DNA of 9,585 nucleotides from an uncultured Clostridia bacterium (lineage in GTDB: Bacteria > Bacillota > Clostridia > Oscillospirales > Acutalibacteraceae): contig CALCBQ010000088.1 of NCBI GenBank assembly GCA_937897215.1, forward strand, positions 1 to 9,585. Reading direction: 5' to 3'. The notes under the pieces were generated by a model. That model was not told the origin of the DNA. It worked only from the letters and a program-made list of their open reading frames with translations, and did not search any database. Made by a program: the position numbers and the translations under genes. This document shows positions 1 through 7,346 of this stretch, piece by piece (within the stretch, counting starts at the first letter, position 1; every line of letters starts with the position of its first letter).

Positions 1-95
1 GAAATCGAATAAATTCGATGAAATCTTTTAATAAATTAAAAGATGAAATCCAATCTACGATTGGATTAGCCCGACAAACTCTAATTTACAGAGTT
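1..95. repeat. Array of four short hairpins joined by GAA linkers
   Basis: Four inverted repeats follow one another. They are 4-10/13-19 (7-bp arms, loop AA), 23-32/35-44 (10-bp arms, loop AA), 48-55/59-66 (8-bp arms, loop TAC) and 77-82/90-95 (6-bp arms, loop AATTTAC). All arms are perfect. The first three are joined by the same linker, so GATGAAATC recurs at 17-25 and 42-50 with a truncated copy at 1-6, while the arm sequences differ completely. The array runs off the left edge of the window. The pattern indicates that pairing, not sequence, is conserved. It resembles dispersed non-coding repeats of clostridial genomes; that family assignment is from memory and unverified. Confidence 0.8.
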
Positions 96-122
96 GATTT
101 TATTGCTACTATATGGTAAAAT
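94..122 (+). promoter_or_regulatory. Putative promoter for the glycosidase operon
   Basis: TTGATT at 94-99 and TAAAAT at 117-122 are separated by 17 bp, and TGG precedes the -10 hexamer (extended -10). Transcription would start near 129, leaving a leader of about 27 nt. A second AT-rich -10 candidate, TATATT at 128-133, has a poorer -35. The -35 lies at the right edge of the hairpin array. Assignment is by consensus match only. Confidence 0.5.
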
Positions 123-155
123 TACAGTATATTAAAATTATAAGGGGAATTTTGT

Positions 156-1859
156 ATGTGTAAATTTTATGCAGAGTTAAAACACAACGGTTCTGTTGTT
201 AGTTGCAAAGATTTTGAAAACGAATACTTTGATTTTAAGTATGACGAGAAAAAAGGCAGTATCAAAGCAACTCTTACAGCTAAAAAAGACTTTGAAATGG
301 TAAGTCTTGCTCTCAAATACGAAAAAGATTTTGACGACAACGATTTATTCTATGCTAACGGTTATCAGGCATGGACAACATCTCGCGAGTTCTCAAAAGA
401 AGATACTTTTGAAGGACTTTTTGAGCCTGCAAGAATCACAAAGTTTACTGCTCATTTTGCAGGACTTTCAGGAGACTATCACTTTGAAAAGTACGGTGAA
501 AAAGGCAAGTTCCACGGCTATACATATTGCTACTTCCGTGAAAAAGGCGAGCGCGACATTAAGCTTTATGGTTCAAAGAGTGAACGTAAAGGTTACACAA
601 TTTTCAGCGTTGATATGAATGATGACGAGTTCTATATTAAGAAGGATGTTGAAGGTCTTAAGCTCGTTGAAGGTCAGGAATATGAAATGTTCGATATCGC
701 AATTATTGAAGGCGATATGGACAAAGTTATGGACAAATATTTCTTCGACTTTGTTGGTTGTAAAAAGCCTGCTATCGACCATCTTTCAGGTTACACATCA
801 TGGTATAACTACTTCCAGAATATCAATGAAGATATTATCTTGCGCGACCTTAACGGTCTTGACAGAGCAAGTGAAGAAGTTAACATCTTCCAGGTTGATG
901 ACGGCTATCAGGCAGCAGTTGGCGATTGGCTTATTACTGACCACAAAAAATTCCCTCACGGTATGAAATATATTGCAGACAAGATTCACGAAAAGGGCTA
1001 CAAAGCAGGCCTTTGGCTTGCACCGTTCTCTGCACAGGTTTCTTCAATGGTTGCTAAAAAACACCCGGATTGGCTCCTTCGCCACAACCGTAACGGCAAA
1101 AAGATGCTCGGATGTCAGGGCTGGGGTGGAGCTTATACACTCGATATTTACAACGAAGAAGTTCGTGAATATTTAAGAAAAGTTTTCGATACAATCCTCA
1201 ATGTATGGGGCTTTGATATGGTTAAACTTGACTTCCTTTACAGTCAGTGTATTGAACCAAGAAACGGTAAAACTCGTGGCGAAATTATGTGCGACGGTGT
1301 AGATTTCCTTCGTGAAGTTTGTGGCGACAAATGGATTCTTGGTTGTGGTGTACCTCTCGGTACTTGTATGGGCATTTTTGATGCTTGCCGTATTTCTTGT
1401 GATGTTAACAAAAACTGGAAATTCGAGCTTAAGAAGAGCTTGAATATCAATTCAATCGTAACAGGTATCAGATTCAACAACGAAATTCCATCATCACAGA
1501 ATGCTATTACTAACACAATCTTCCGTAATCACCTTGACGGCAGAGCATTCTGTAACGACCCAGATGTATTCTTCCTTCGTGATATTAACATTGGTTACAA
1601 TATGGACCAGAAACTTCTTCACGGTAAGGTAAACTCAATTTGTGGTAACGTTCTTTTCGTTTCTGACAATGCAGGGGACTTTGATGACGAAAGAATTGAA
1701 TACTTGAAGGATTTCTTTAGAAATAAAGATTACAAGGTTAACTTTGCAGAGTTTGAAGACGATGATGTAATTCGTCTTGACTTTACAGAAAACGGCGTTG
1801 ATAAAACATTACGCCTTAATTTAGATAGTGGCGAAAGCAATGTTCGCGAAGTACTCTAA
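156..1859 (+). CDS. Alpha-galactosidase, GH36/melibiase family, cytoplasmic
   Basis: Probably hydrolyses terminal alpha-1,6-galactosides (raffinose, melibiose type) by a retaining mechanism. The 567-residue protein has an N-terminal beta-rich region (about 1-200) and a TIM-barrel catalytic domain from about 205. Visible family motifs are FQVDDGYQ (245-252), WLAPF (287-291), VKLDF (356-360) with D359 as probable nucleophile, CGVPLG (397-402) and RISCDV (412-417) with D416 as probable acid/base. The length fits the short GH36 group (Thermotoga GalA type) rather than the larger enzymes of about 700 residues. There is no signal peptide, so it should act on imported substrate. The start is set by AAGGGG at 142-147, 8 nt upstream of ATG. 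It is first in an operon, with a GH4 gene 14 nt downstream. The family is secure; the exact substrate is inferred and another alpha-glycoside is possible. Confidence 0.85.
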   Translation: MCKFYAELKHNGSVVSCKDFENEYFDFKYDEKKGSIKATLTAKKDFEMVSLALKYEKDFDDNDLFYANGYQAWTTSREFSKEDTFEGLFEPARITKFTAHFAGLSGDYHFEKYGEKGKFHGYTYCYFREKGERDIKLYGSKSERKGYTIFSVDMNDDEFYIKKDVEGLKLVEGQEYEMFDIAIIEGDMDKVMDKYFFDFVGCKKPAIDHLSGYTSWYNYFQNINEDIILRDLNGLDRASEEVNIFQVDDGYQAAVGDWLITDHKKFPHGMKYIADKIHEKGYKAGLWLAPFSAQVSSMVAKKHPDWLLRHNRNGKKMLGCQGWGGAYTLDIYNEEVREYLRKVFDTILNVWGFDMVKLDFLYSQCIEPRNGKTRGEIMCDGVDFLREVCGDKWILGCGVPLGTCMGIFDACRISCDVNKNWKFELKKSLNINSIVTGIRFNNEIPSSQNAITNTIFRNHLDGRAFCNDPDVFFLRDINIGYNMDQKLLHGKVNSICGNVLFVSDNAGDFDDERIEYLKDFFRNKDYKVNFAEFEDDDVIRLDFTENGVDKTLRLNLDSGESNVREVL

Positions 1860-1873
1860 TTAGGAGAAAAAAT

Positions 1874-3241
1874 ATGAAACTTGCAGTTATCGGTGGTGGC
1901 GGAGTTCGTTCAATGTTTTTGGCAAAAAGCATTGCGGGCAGAGCCGAAAAGATGGGTATAACACAGCTCGTCTTTATGGATAACAATGAGCAAAAGTTAA
2001 ACATTTACGGTAAGATGGCGAGAGAGGTTTCTCGCCGTCTTTGTCCGTTTATGGACTTTGTTCTTACAACAGACCCAATTGAAGCAATTAAAGATGCAGA
2101 TTATGTTATTACAACAATCCGTGCAGGTGGCGACAGAATGAGATGTCGTGATGAAAGAATTGCTCTTGACATGGGCATTTTAGGGCAAGAAACAACAGGC
2201 GCTGCCGGTTTTTCTTTCGCCATGCGTAGTATTCCTGCACTTAAAGAGTATTGCGAGTTAGTGAAAAAATATGCAAAACCTGGTGCTATGGTATTTAATT
2301 TTACGAATCCAGCAGGTGTTGTGTCCCAGACACTTCGCGATATGGGTTATGATTTTACCTATGGTATTTGTGATGCTCCAAGTGGAATGTTAAGACGATT
2401 TGAAGAACTTTATGGTTACCCTGAAAATCATCTTGACGCGCTTTGCTACGGACTTAATCATTTGTCATTCTTTGAATATATCAAGGCAGACGGTGTTGAT
2501 ATTACAAGTAAGATTGTAAGTGATGATGAGGCATACAAAAACACAGATTTGCGCTATTTTGATAAAGAATTTTTAATGCGCAAGCAGTATGTGCCTAACG
2601 AATATATGTATTATTTCTACAATCGTGAAAAGGCAGTTGAGAATATACTCAAAGCACCTATGACTCGTGGCGAGCAGATTGCAGATATAAACGAAAAAAT
2701 GACAGAAGAATTGTCGCACATTGATATTGAAAACAACTTCGAAAAAGCCCTTGAAATTTTTGAATATTACTATGGGCTTCGCGAAAATTCATATATGGCA
2801 AGTGAGACAGGTAACAAGCGTGAAAGCAAGTGGCATTTTGATATGTATGCCCCTGACGACGGTGGTTATGCAGGTGTTGCCCTTGGAATTATTGATGCTA
2901 AAAACGGCAAGAATGATAAAAAGATTATCGCTTGTGTGCCTAACACCTGCAAATCGATAGATTTTCTTGAAGAAACTGATACGGTTGAGATTTCTTGTGA
3001 GATTAAAGACGGAAAAGTTACTCCAATTAAAATAGGCAATGTGCCTTTTGAAAATCGTGAGATTATTACAAGAGTCAAAGCGTATGAACGACTTGCGTCA
3101 AAAGCAATTATAAATTGCGACAGAGAAAGTGCAGTGGATTGCTTGTATCTTCATCCACTTGTAGCATCTTACTCACTTGCAGAAAAATTAGTTGACCAAT
3201 ATATTGAACTTAACAAAGATTTTACAGGAGAATGGAAATGA
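1874..3241 (+). CDS. GH4 family NAD+/Mn2+-dependent glycosidase (6-phospho-beta-glucosidase-like)
   Basis: GH4 enzymes cleave glycosides by a redox-elimination route using NAD+ and a divalent metal, and many act on 6-phosphorylated substrates. The 455-residue protein begins with a Rossmann motif, VIGGGGVRS (5-13). It continues with GQETTG (104-109), NFTNP (142-146), the metal-binding Cys in GICDAP (C166), the metal-binding His in GLNH (H196), and NEYMYYFY (242-249), where Y244 aligns with the catalytic tyrosine of BglT-type enzymes. Overall order and spacing match 6-phospho-beta-glucosidases. The specificity motif after the Cys is DAP, not the usual NVP/NIP (6-phospho-beta) or DMP (6-phospho-alpha). 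AGGAG at 1862-1866 sits 7 nt before the ATG, and the stop codon overlaps the next gene's start. The family is certain; substrate and anomeric specificity are not. Confidence 0.9.
   Translation: MKLAVIGGGGVRSMFLAKSIAGRAEKMGITQLVFMDNNEQKLNIYGKMAREVSRRLCPFMDFVLTTDPIEAIKDADYVITTIRAGGDRMRCRDERIALDMGILGQETTGAAGFSFAMRSIPALKEYCELVKKYAKPGAMVFNFTNPAGVVSQTLRDMGYDFTYGICDAPSGMLRRFEELYGYPENHLDALCYGLNHLSFFEYIKADGVDITSKIVSDDEAYKNTDLRYFDKEFLMRKQYVPNEYMYYFYNREKAVENILKAPMTRGEQIADINEKMTEELSHIDIENNFEKALEIFEYYYGLRENSYMASETGNKRESKWHFDMYAPDDGGYAGVALGIIDAKNGKNDKKIIACVPNTCKSIDFLEETDTVEISCEIKDGKVTPIKIGNVPFENREIITRVKAYERLASKAIINCDRESAVDCLYLHPLVASYSLAEKLVDQYIELNKDFTGEWK
3226..3240 (+). promoter_or_regulatory. RBS that decides the kinase start; ATGA stop-start overlap
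   Basis: AGGAG at 3226-3230 is 7 nt before the ATG at 3238 but only 1 nt before the in-frame ATG at 3232. The later start is therefore the likely one. It overlaps the TGA of the GH4 gene (ATGA at 3238-3241), the usual arrangement for translational coupling. Confidence 0.8.
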
Positions 3242-4143
3242 GTTTCGTAGCGGCTTTTGGAAAACTGAATGTGGATTTGCTTTATTCAGGTATGCCACGA
3301 ATCCCTAACGAGGGCGAAGAAATTTATTCAAAAGATTTCAAGGTTTGTCTTGGTGGGGGACTCCCTGCCACTATGATTAACTGTTCAAGACTTGGTATTC
3401 CTGCGAAAATCGGCACTTTTTTAGGGGACGATATGTTTTCACAGCTTGCAAAAAATGAACTGGATAAAAGTGGCACACAATATGAAATCTTTGAAAGCAA
3501 AAACTATCCTCTCAATGTAACATCGGCGATAATTACTGACCACGACCGTACTTTCGTATCTTATGGCGGTGCAGAAAAGTACACAGACGAAATGCTCCAG
3601 AAAATCTACAATTCGCTTAAAGGCGCAAAAATTGTAGGTATGCAAGAAAACATTTTGCCTGTTTATAAACAACTTAAAAAAGACGGTACAATTTTAGTGC
3701 TTGATACAGGTTATAGCGAAGATATGTCCGTTGAGAAGTATAAGGATTTAATCGAAATTGCCGATTACTATACACCTAACATTGATGAAACTGAAAAAAT
3801 GACAGGCACAAGAGATTATAAAGAAGCTCTTAAATTTCTTGGCGAGTATTTTGAAAAACCAATTGTAAAATTAGGTAATTTTGGTTGTGCAGGGTATGAC
3901 GGCGAATATTTTACAGTAGGTAATATTGACGAATTCAAGTGCATTGACGCCACAGGGGCAGGGGATGCGTTCCTTGCGGGGTTTATTTACGGTCTTTATA
4001 ACGATTTGGATTTTAAACAATGCATTTTAGCAGGTAATATTACTGGTGGCAAGTGCGTTACGGGTGTTGGTTGTTTAACGGAGTATGTAACAAAAAAACA
4101 AATTGCGGAATATATTGAAAAATACAGATATTTAATAAAGTGA
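3238..4143 (+). CDS. PfkB/ribokinase-family carbohydrate kinase
   Basis: ATP-dependent sugar kinase of the ribokinase fold, 301 residues from the start chosen here (303 if the ATG at 3232 is used). The N-terminal substrate-binding region includes FGKLNVD (7-13) and the Gly-rich GGGLPAT (39-45). The C-terminal PfkB signature DATGAGDAFLAGF spans 237-249, with D243 as the catalytic base and the preceding GAG forming the anion hole. All expected elements and a normal length are present, so it should be active. The sugar cannot be read from the sequence; candidates include a monosaccharide freed by the neighbouring glycosidases or an intact glycoside that GH4 would then cleave. The gene overlaps the GH4 stop codon and lies 9 nt before the MATE gene, so all are presumably co-expressed. 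Confidence 0.92.
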   Translation: MSFVAAFGKLNVDLLYSGMPRIPNEGEEIYSKDFKVCLGGGLPATMINCSRLGIPAKIGTFLGDDMFSQLAKNELDKSGTQYEIFESKNYPLNVTSAIITDHDRTFVSYGGAEKYTDEMLQKIYNSLKGAKIVGMQENILPVYKQLKKDGTILVLDTGYSEDMSVEKYKDLIEIADYYTPNIDETEKMTGTRDYKEALKFLGEYFEKPIVKLGNFGCAGYDGEYFTVGNIDEFKCIDATGAGDAFLAGFIYGLYNDLDFKQCILAGNITGGKCVTGVGCLTEYVTKKQIAEYIEKYRYLIK

Positions 4144-4152
4144 GTGTTTTCG

Positions 4153-5529
4153 ATGAGTAACAATAAAATGGATGTTTCCGCACAATTGGCAACTGCATCT
4201 ATTTGGAAACTTATAATCAAATTAAGTGTTCCCGCAATTCTTGCACAGATTGTAAATCTTCTTTACAATGTGGTTGACAGAATTTACATAGGACATATGG
4301 AGGGTGTTGGCACAGCGGCGCTTACAGGCGTGGGTCTTTGCAACCCTATAATTGTGTTGATTTCGGCTTTTACTATGCTTGTGGCTCAAGGCGGTGCGCC
4401 AAGGGCGGCAATCGAAATGGGCAAGGGAGACATAAAAAAGGCAGAGAAAATTCTCGGCAATTGTTTTAGTTTGATTATTGTTTTCGCAGTATTGCTTACT
4501 GCAGTATTTTCAATTTTTGGCGAAAAACTTTTAATGATTTTCGGCGCAAGTGAAGATACAATTATATATGCACTTCCATATATGCGAATTTATGTTGCAG
4601 GCTCAATTTTTGTTATGATAAGCCTTGGGCTTAATATGTTTATCACAACTCAAGGATTTACAAAAATCAGTATGGCAACGGTGCTTATAGGTGCAATCTG
4701 TAACATTGTGCTTGACCCTATATTTATTTTTGGTTTCAATATGGGGGTACGCGGTGCGGCTCTTGCTACAATAATTTCACAAGCTGTTTCGGCAATTTGG
4801 GTATTGGCTTTTCTTTCGGGTAAAAAGACAAAACTTAAAATAAAAAAAGAGAATCTTCTCCCATCGGCAAAAATTCTATTGCCTGTATTAGCCCTCGGAA
4901 TTTCGCCGTTTATTATGAACGCTACTGAGGCGGTTATAAACATTTCATTCAACTCGTCCTTGCAGAAATATGGTGGCGATATTGCAGTAGGTGCTATGAC
5001 TATCTGCACAACAGTTTTCCAGATGGCTTGGGTACCTGCCCAAGGTATAGGCCAAGGTGCACAGCCAATAATCAGTTATAACTATGGCGCAGGTAATGCA
5101 GATAGAGTAAAACAAGCGTTCAAGGCATTTCTTACAATTTGTTTTACTTATGTTTTCGTATTCGGTGCACTTATTGAGTTGTTCCCACAGTTCTTTATAA
5201 ACATTTTTAATGATAATCTGGATTTGGTAGATACAGCCACATGGGCAATCAGACTTTACGGATGTGCAATGACATTCTTCGGTATTCAAATGGCAGTTCA
5301 GCAGACATTTATTGCTCTTGGCAAAGCAAAGGCATCGCTTTTTATTGCTTGTTTGCGAAAGGTTATACTTCTTGTGCCACTCATTTATATTCTGCCTAAC
5401 TTCTTTGAGGATAAGGTTTTTGCAGTGTTCCTTGCAGAGCCTGTATCTGACGCAATTTCAATTATTACTGCATCAATAGTGTTTGCAATTGTTTTCAATA
5501 AAGAAATGAAACAAATGAAAGCAAAATAA
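4153..5529 (+). CDS. MATE-family multidrug/toxin efflux-type transporter
   Basis: Polytopic inner-membrane transporter of the MATE fold (two bundles of six helices), normally a Na+- or H+-coupled exporter. The 458-residue protein has about 12 hydrophobic segments. MATE features include YNVVDRIYIGH in the first helix region (38-48), NIVLDPIFIFGF (184-195), GAALATIISQ (201-210) and the second-half signature GIGQGAQPIISYNYGAGN (298-315), which is MepA-like. A GTG at 4144 directly after the upstream stop gives three extra residues. I prefer ATG 4153 because the weak SD-like AAAGTGAG (4137-4144) is correctly spaced for it. The weak RBS and the 9-nt gap suggest coupling to translation of the kinase. 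Its position in a sugar operon is unusual; it may export a metabolite or toxin, and import of a sugar is not established for the family. No good terminator follows. Confidence 0.92.
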   Translation: MSNNKMDVSAQLATASIWKLIIKLSVPAILAQIVNLLYNVVDRIYIGHMEGVGTAALTGVGLCNPIIVLISAFTMLVAQGGAPRAAIEMGKGDIKKAEKILGNCFSLIIVFAVLLTAVFSIFGEKLLMIFGASEDTIIYALPYMRIYVAGSIFVMISLGLNMFITTQGFTKISMATVLIGAICNIVLDPIFIFGFNMGVRGAALATIISQAVSAIWVLAFLSGKKTKLKIKKENLLPSAKILLPVLALGISPFIMNATEAVINISFNSSLQKYGGDIAVGAMTICTTVFQMAWVPAQGIGQGAQPIISYNYGAGNADRVKQAFKAFLTICFTYVFVFGALIELFPQFFINIFNDNLDLVDTATWAIRLYGCAMTFFGIQMAVQQTFIALGKAKASLFIACLRKVILLVPLIYILPNFFEDKVFAVFLAEPVSDAISIITASIVFAIVFNKEMKQMKAK

Positions 5530-5552
5530 TACTGTACTTTTTTGTTTTATTG

Positions 5553-5561
5553 TGTTAAAAT
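5553..5561 (+). promoter_or_regulatory. Possible extended -10 promoter before the FGGY kinase
   Basis: The 85-nt gap between the MATE stop and the kinase start contains TGTTAAAAT (5553-5561), an extended -10 match like the one upstream of the first gene (TGGTAAAAT). No convincing -35 lies 17 bp upstream. TAGAAT at 5577-5582 is an alternative. The gap has no clear terminator hairpin, so the kinase may also be reached by read-through from the upstream operon. I see no riboswitch-like structure here. Confidence 0.35.
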
Positions 5562-5599
5562 GCAATATATACATTTTAGAATAAAAACTTTATTTGCAT

Positions 5600-5606
5600 A
5601 AAGGGG
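5600..5606 (+). promoter_or_regulatory. RBS fixing the FGGY kinase start
   Basis: AAAGGGG at 5600-5606 is 8 nt upstream of ATG 5615. A longer reading frame from TTG 5594 would place this RBS inside the coding sequence, so the upstream start is rejected. Confidence 0.8.
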
Positions 5607-5614
5607 AAAAGAAA

Positions 5615-7234
5615 ATGGAAAAAGAAATTTATTCTCTTGCCTTTGATATTGGTACAACAGGTGTTAAAACTTGTCTTTTCAAAATCGGTAAGACAATCGA
5701 TTTGATTGCGGCTGCAAGTGAGGGTTATAAACTTTACATTTTGCCAAACGGCGGTGCTGAGCAGGACCCTGACGAATGGTGGGCAGCAATGTGTTCAACA
5801 TCAAAGACTGTTCTTAAAAAGTCAAAGGTTGACCCTGCAAAAATTTATGGTATTTCTTTCTGCTCACAGATGCAAGGTCTTGTTCTTGTTGATAAGGACG
5901 GCAATCATGTTCGTCGTGCGTTCAGTTATATGGACCAGCGTGCAACAGAAGAACTCAAAAAAGGTATTGCTTACGGTCCTCAAATTGCGGGTGCTAATAT
6001 TGCAAAACTTTTACCATCACTTGCAATTACAGGTGCGGTTGCAGCAAGCGTTAAAGACCCTGTATGGAAATACAAATGGACAGAAGCAAACGAGCCAGAA
6101 AATTTCGCAAGAGTACATAAATGGCTTGATGTTAAAGAATATCTTATCTGCCGTATGACAGGCGAATTTGTTATGACAAAAGACTCTGCTTTCGGCGCAC
6201 TCATTTATGACCACAGAGAAGGCCACAGATGTTGGAGCCCTACAATCTGCAAACTTCTTGGTGTTAATATGGACCACTTAGCAAGAATTGCTGACTGTAC
6301 AGAAAAAATCGGCGAACTTCGCCCACAACAAGCAGAAGAACTTGGTCTTGTACCCGGTATTGCAGTTTATGGTGGCGGCGGCGACGCTACACTTATCGGC
6401 GTTGGTGCAGGTGCAGTTGCAAAAGGCGACACTCATATCTATCAGGGAACATCAGGTTGGGTTTCTACTGTTGTTGATAAGAGCATTGTTGATGCTAACG
6501 CTATGATTGCTGCGGTTGTTGGTGCAGAAGACGGCATCTATAACTACTTTGCAGAGCTTGAAACTGCAGGTAAGTGTGTTGAATGGGTTAAAGACCACTT
6601 AGCACTTGACGAAATTGACATTTATCTTAATAAACAACATGCTCTTAAACACAAAAAGGCAGATATTGAAGTTGTCTATACGAACCTTTACGACTATATG
6701 ATGGCGGTTGTTGATTCAATCCCTGCAGGTAGTGGCGGAGTAATCTTCACTCCTTGGCTTCACGGTAACCGTTGCCCGTTTGAAGACCCAAATGCTCGCG
6801 GTATGTTCTTTAATATTTCCCTTGAAACAGGAAAGACAGAAATGATTAGAGCTGTTGTTGAAGGTGTATGTTTCCATCTTCGTTGGTTCCTTGAAACACA
6901 GGATAAGAAAGTTAAAACATCAAATACAGTTCGTTTCGTAGGTGGCGGTGCATTGTCAGATGTTACTGCTCAGATTCTTGCAGACTGCACAGGCAGAGTT
7001 ATTGAAACGGTTGCAAGCCCACAGAACGTTGGTGCAGTTGGTGCGGCAGTTCTAATCGCGGTTGATGCAGGCATTGTTCCTAATGTTCAGGCGGCAAAAG
7101 TACTTATTCCTGCAGAAAAGACATTCGTTCCTAATGCAGAAAACAAGCCAATTTATGACAAGAACTTTGAAGTATTCAAGAAACTTTACAAGTCAAACAA
7201 AGAAAACTTCGAAGCACTTAACAAACTTAACTAA
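5615..7234 (+). CDS. FGGY-family carbohydrate kinase, xylulokinase-like
   Basis: ATP-dependent kinase of the FGGY family (xylulose, gluconate, glycerol and related polyol substrates), actin-like two-domain fold, 539 residues from ATG 5615. The N-terminal phosphate loop FDIGTTGVKTCLF spans 10-22 (D11). EQDPDEWW (49-56), SFCSQMQGLV (81-90) and MDQRA (106-110) are typical of xylulokinase-type sugar sites. In the C-terminal ATPase half are GGGGDATLIG (253-262), with D257 as probable catalytic base, QGTSGWVS (277-284) and FVGGGALSD (441-449). The length is slightly above the usual 490-510 of XylB. No xylose isomerase is adjacent, so the substrate remains open; D-xylulose is the first guess. It follows the glycosidase-kinase-MATE operon and is closed by a terminator 20 nt after its stop. 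It uses many TTC, AAC and GAC codons, as the first gene does, which may reflect high expression (impression, not counted). Confidence 0.9.
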   Translation: MEKEIYSLAFDIGTTGVKTCLFKIGKTIDLIAAASEGYKLYILPNGGAEQDPDEWWAAMCSTSKTVLKKSKVDPAKIYGISFCSQMQGLVLVDKDGNHVRRAFSYMDQRATEELKKGIAYGPQIAGANIAKLLPSLAITGAVAASVKDPVWKYKWTEANEPENFARVHKWLDVKEYLICRMTGEFVMTKDSAFGALIYDHREGHRCWSPTICKLLGVNMDHLARIADCTEKIGELRPQQAEELGLVPGIAVYGGGGDATLIGVGAGAVAKGDTHIYQGTSGWVSTVVDKSIVDANAMIAAVVGAEDGIYNYFAELETAGKCVEWVKDHLALDEIDIYLNKQHALKHKKADIEVVYTNLYDYMMAVVDSIPAGSGGVIFTPWLHGNRCPFEDPNARGMFFNISLETGKTEMIRAVVEGVCFHLRWFLETQDKKVKTSNTVRFVGGGALSDVTAQILADCTGRVIETVASPQNVGAVGAAVLIAVDAGIVPNVQAAKVLIPAEKTFVPNAENKPIYDKNFEVFKKLYKSNKENFEALNKLN

Positions 7235-7253
7235 TTACATAAATCAACGATAG

Positions 7254-7280
7254 GGCGGGGTCTTTACCCCGCCATTATTA
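7254..7280 (+). terminator. Rho-independent terminator after the FGGY kinase
   Basis: GGCGGGG (7254-7260) and CCCCGCC (7267-7273) form a perfect 7-bp GC stem with loop TCTTTA. The ATTATTATTT that follows is T-rich but not a pure T-run. Its position 20 nt past the stop codon supports termination. Confidence 0.82.
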
Positions 7281-7296
7281 TTTACATATTTTGTTG

Positions 7297-7325
7297 TTGC
7301 ATTATCAACTTAAAAAATGTATAAT
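7297..7325 (+). promoter_or_regulatory. Sigma-A type promoter for the Lys-rich membrane protein gene
   Basis: TTGCAT at 7297-7302 and a consensus TATAAT at 7320-7325 are separated by 17 bp. Transcription would start near 7332, about 27 nt before the start codon. It lies between the terminator and the gene, as expected for an independent unit. Confidence 0.75.
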
Positions 7326-7346
7326 AAATGATATATGTAACAAATC

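Noticed and set aside
1..66. GATGAAATC recurrences as a CRISPR array
   Set aside because: The conserved unit is only 9 bp, the intervening segments are 16-25 bp and each is itself a perfect palindrome. That is a hairpin array, not repeats with unique spacers.
1244..1516. 90-codon minus-strand frame inside the alpha-galactosidase gene
   Set aside because: It has no RBS or recognisable domain and is wholly covered by a gene with intact GH36 motifs.
3232..3237. Kinase start at ATG 3232
   Set aside because: Only 1 nt separates it from AGGAG, whereas ATG 3238 has a 7-nt spacing and the typical ATGA overlap.
4144..4152. GTG start of the MATE gene
   Set aside because: It adds three non-conserved residues directly after the preceding stop and lacks RBS spacing. 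ATG 4153 is preferred, though weakly.
5594..5614. Upstream TTG start of the FGGY kinase
   Set aside because: The extension would encode the ribosome binding site itself; ATG 5615 is correctly spaced from it.
5530..5614. Riboswitch or terminator in the MATE-FGGY gap
   Set aside because: The 85-nt gap is AT-rich without a GC stem or a recognisable aptamer; only promoter-like hexamers and the RBS are seen.
5706..6158. 150-codon plus-strand frame inside the FGGY kinase
   Set aside because: It is a shifted-frame shadow of a gene with continuous family motifs, and its composition looks like an out-of-frame translation.
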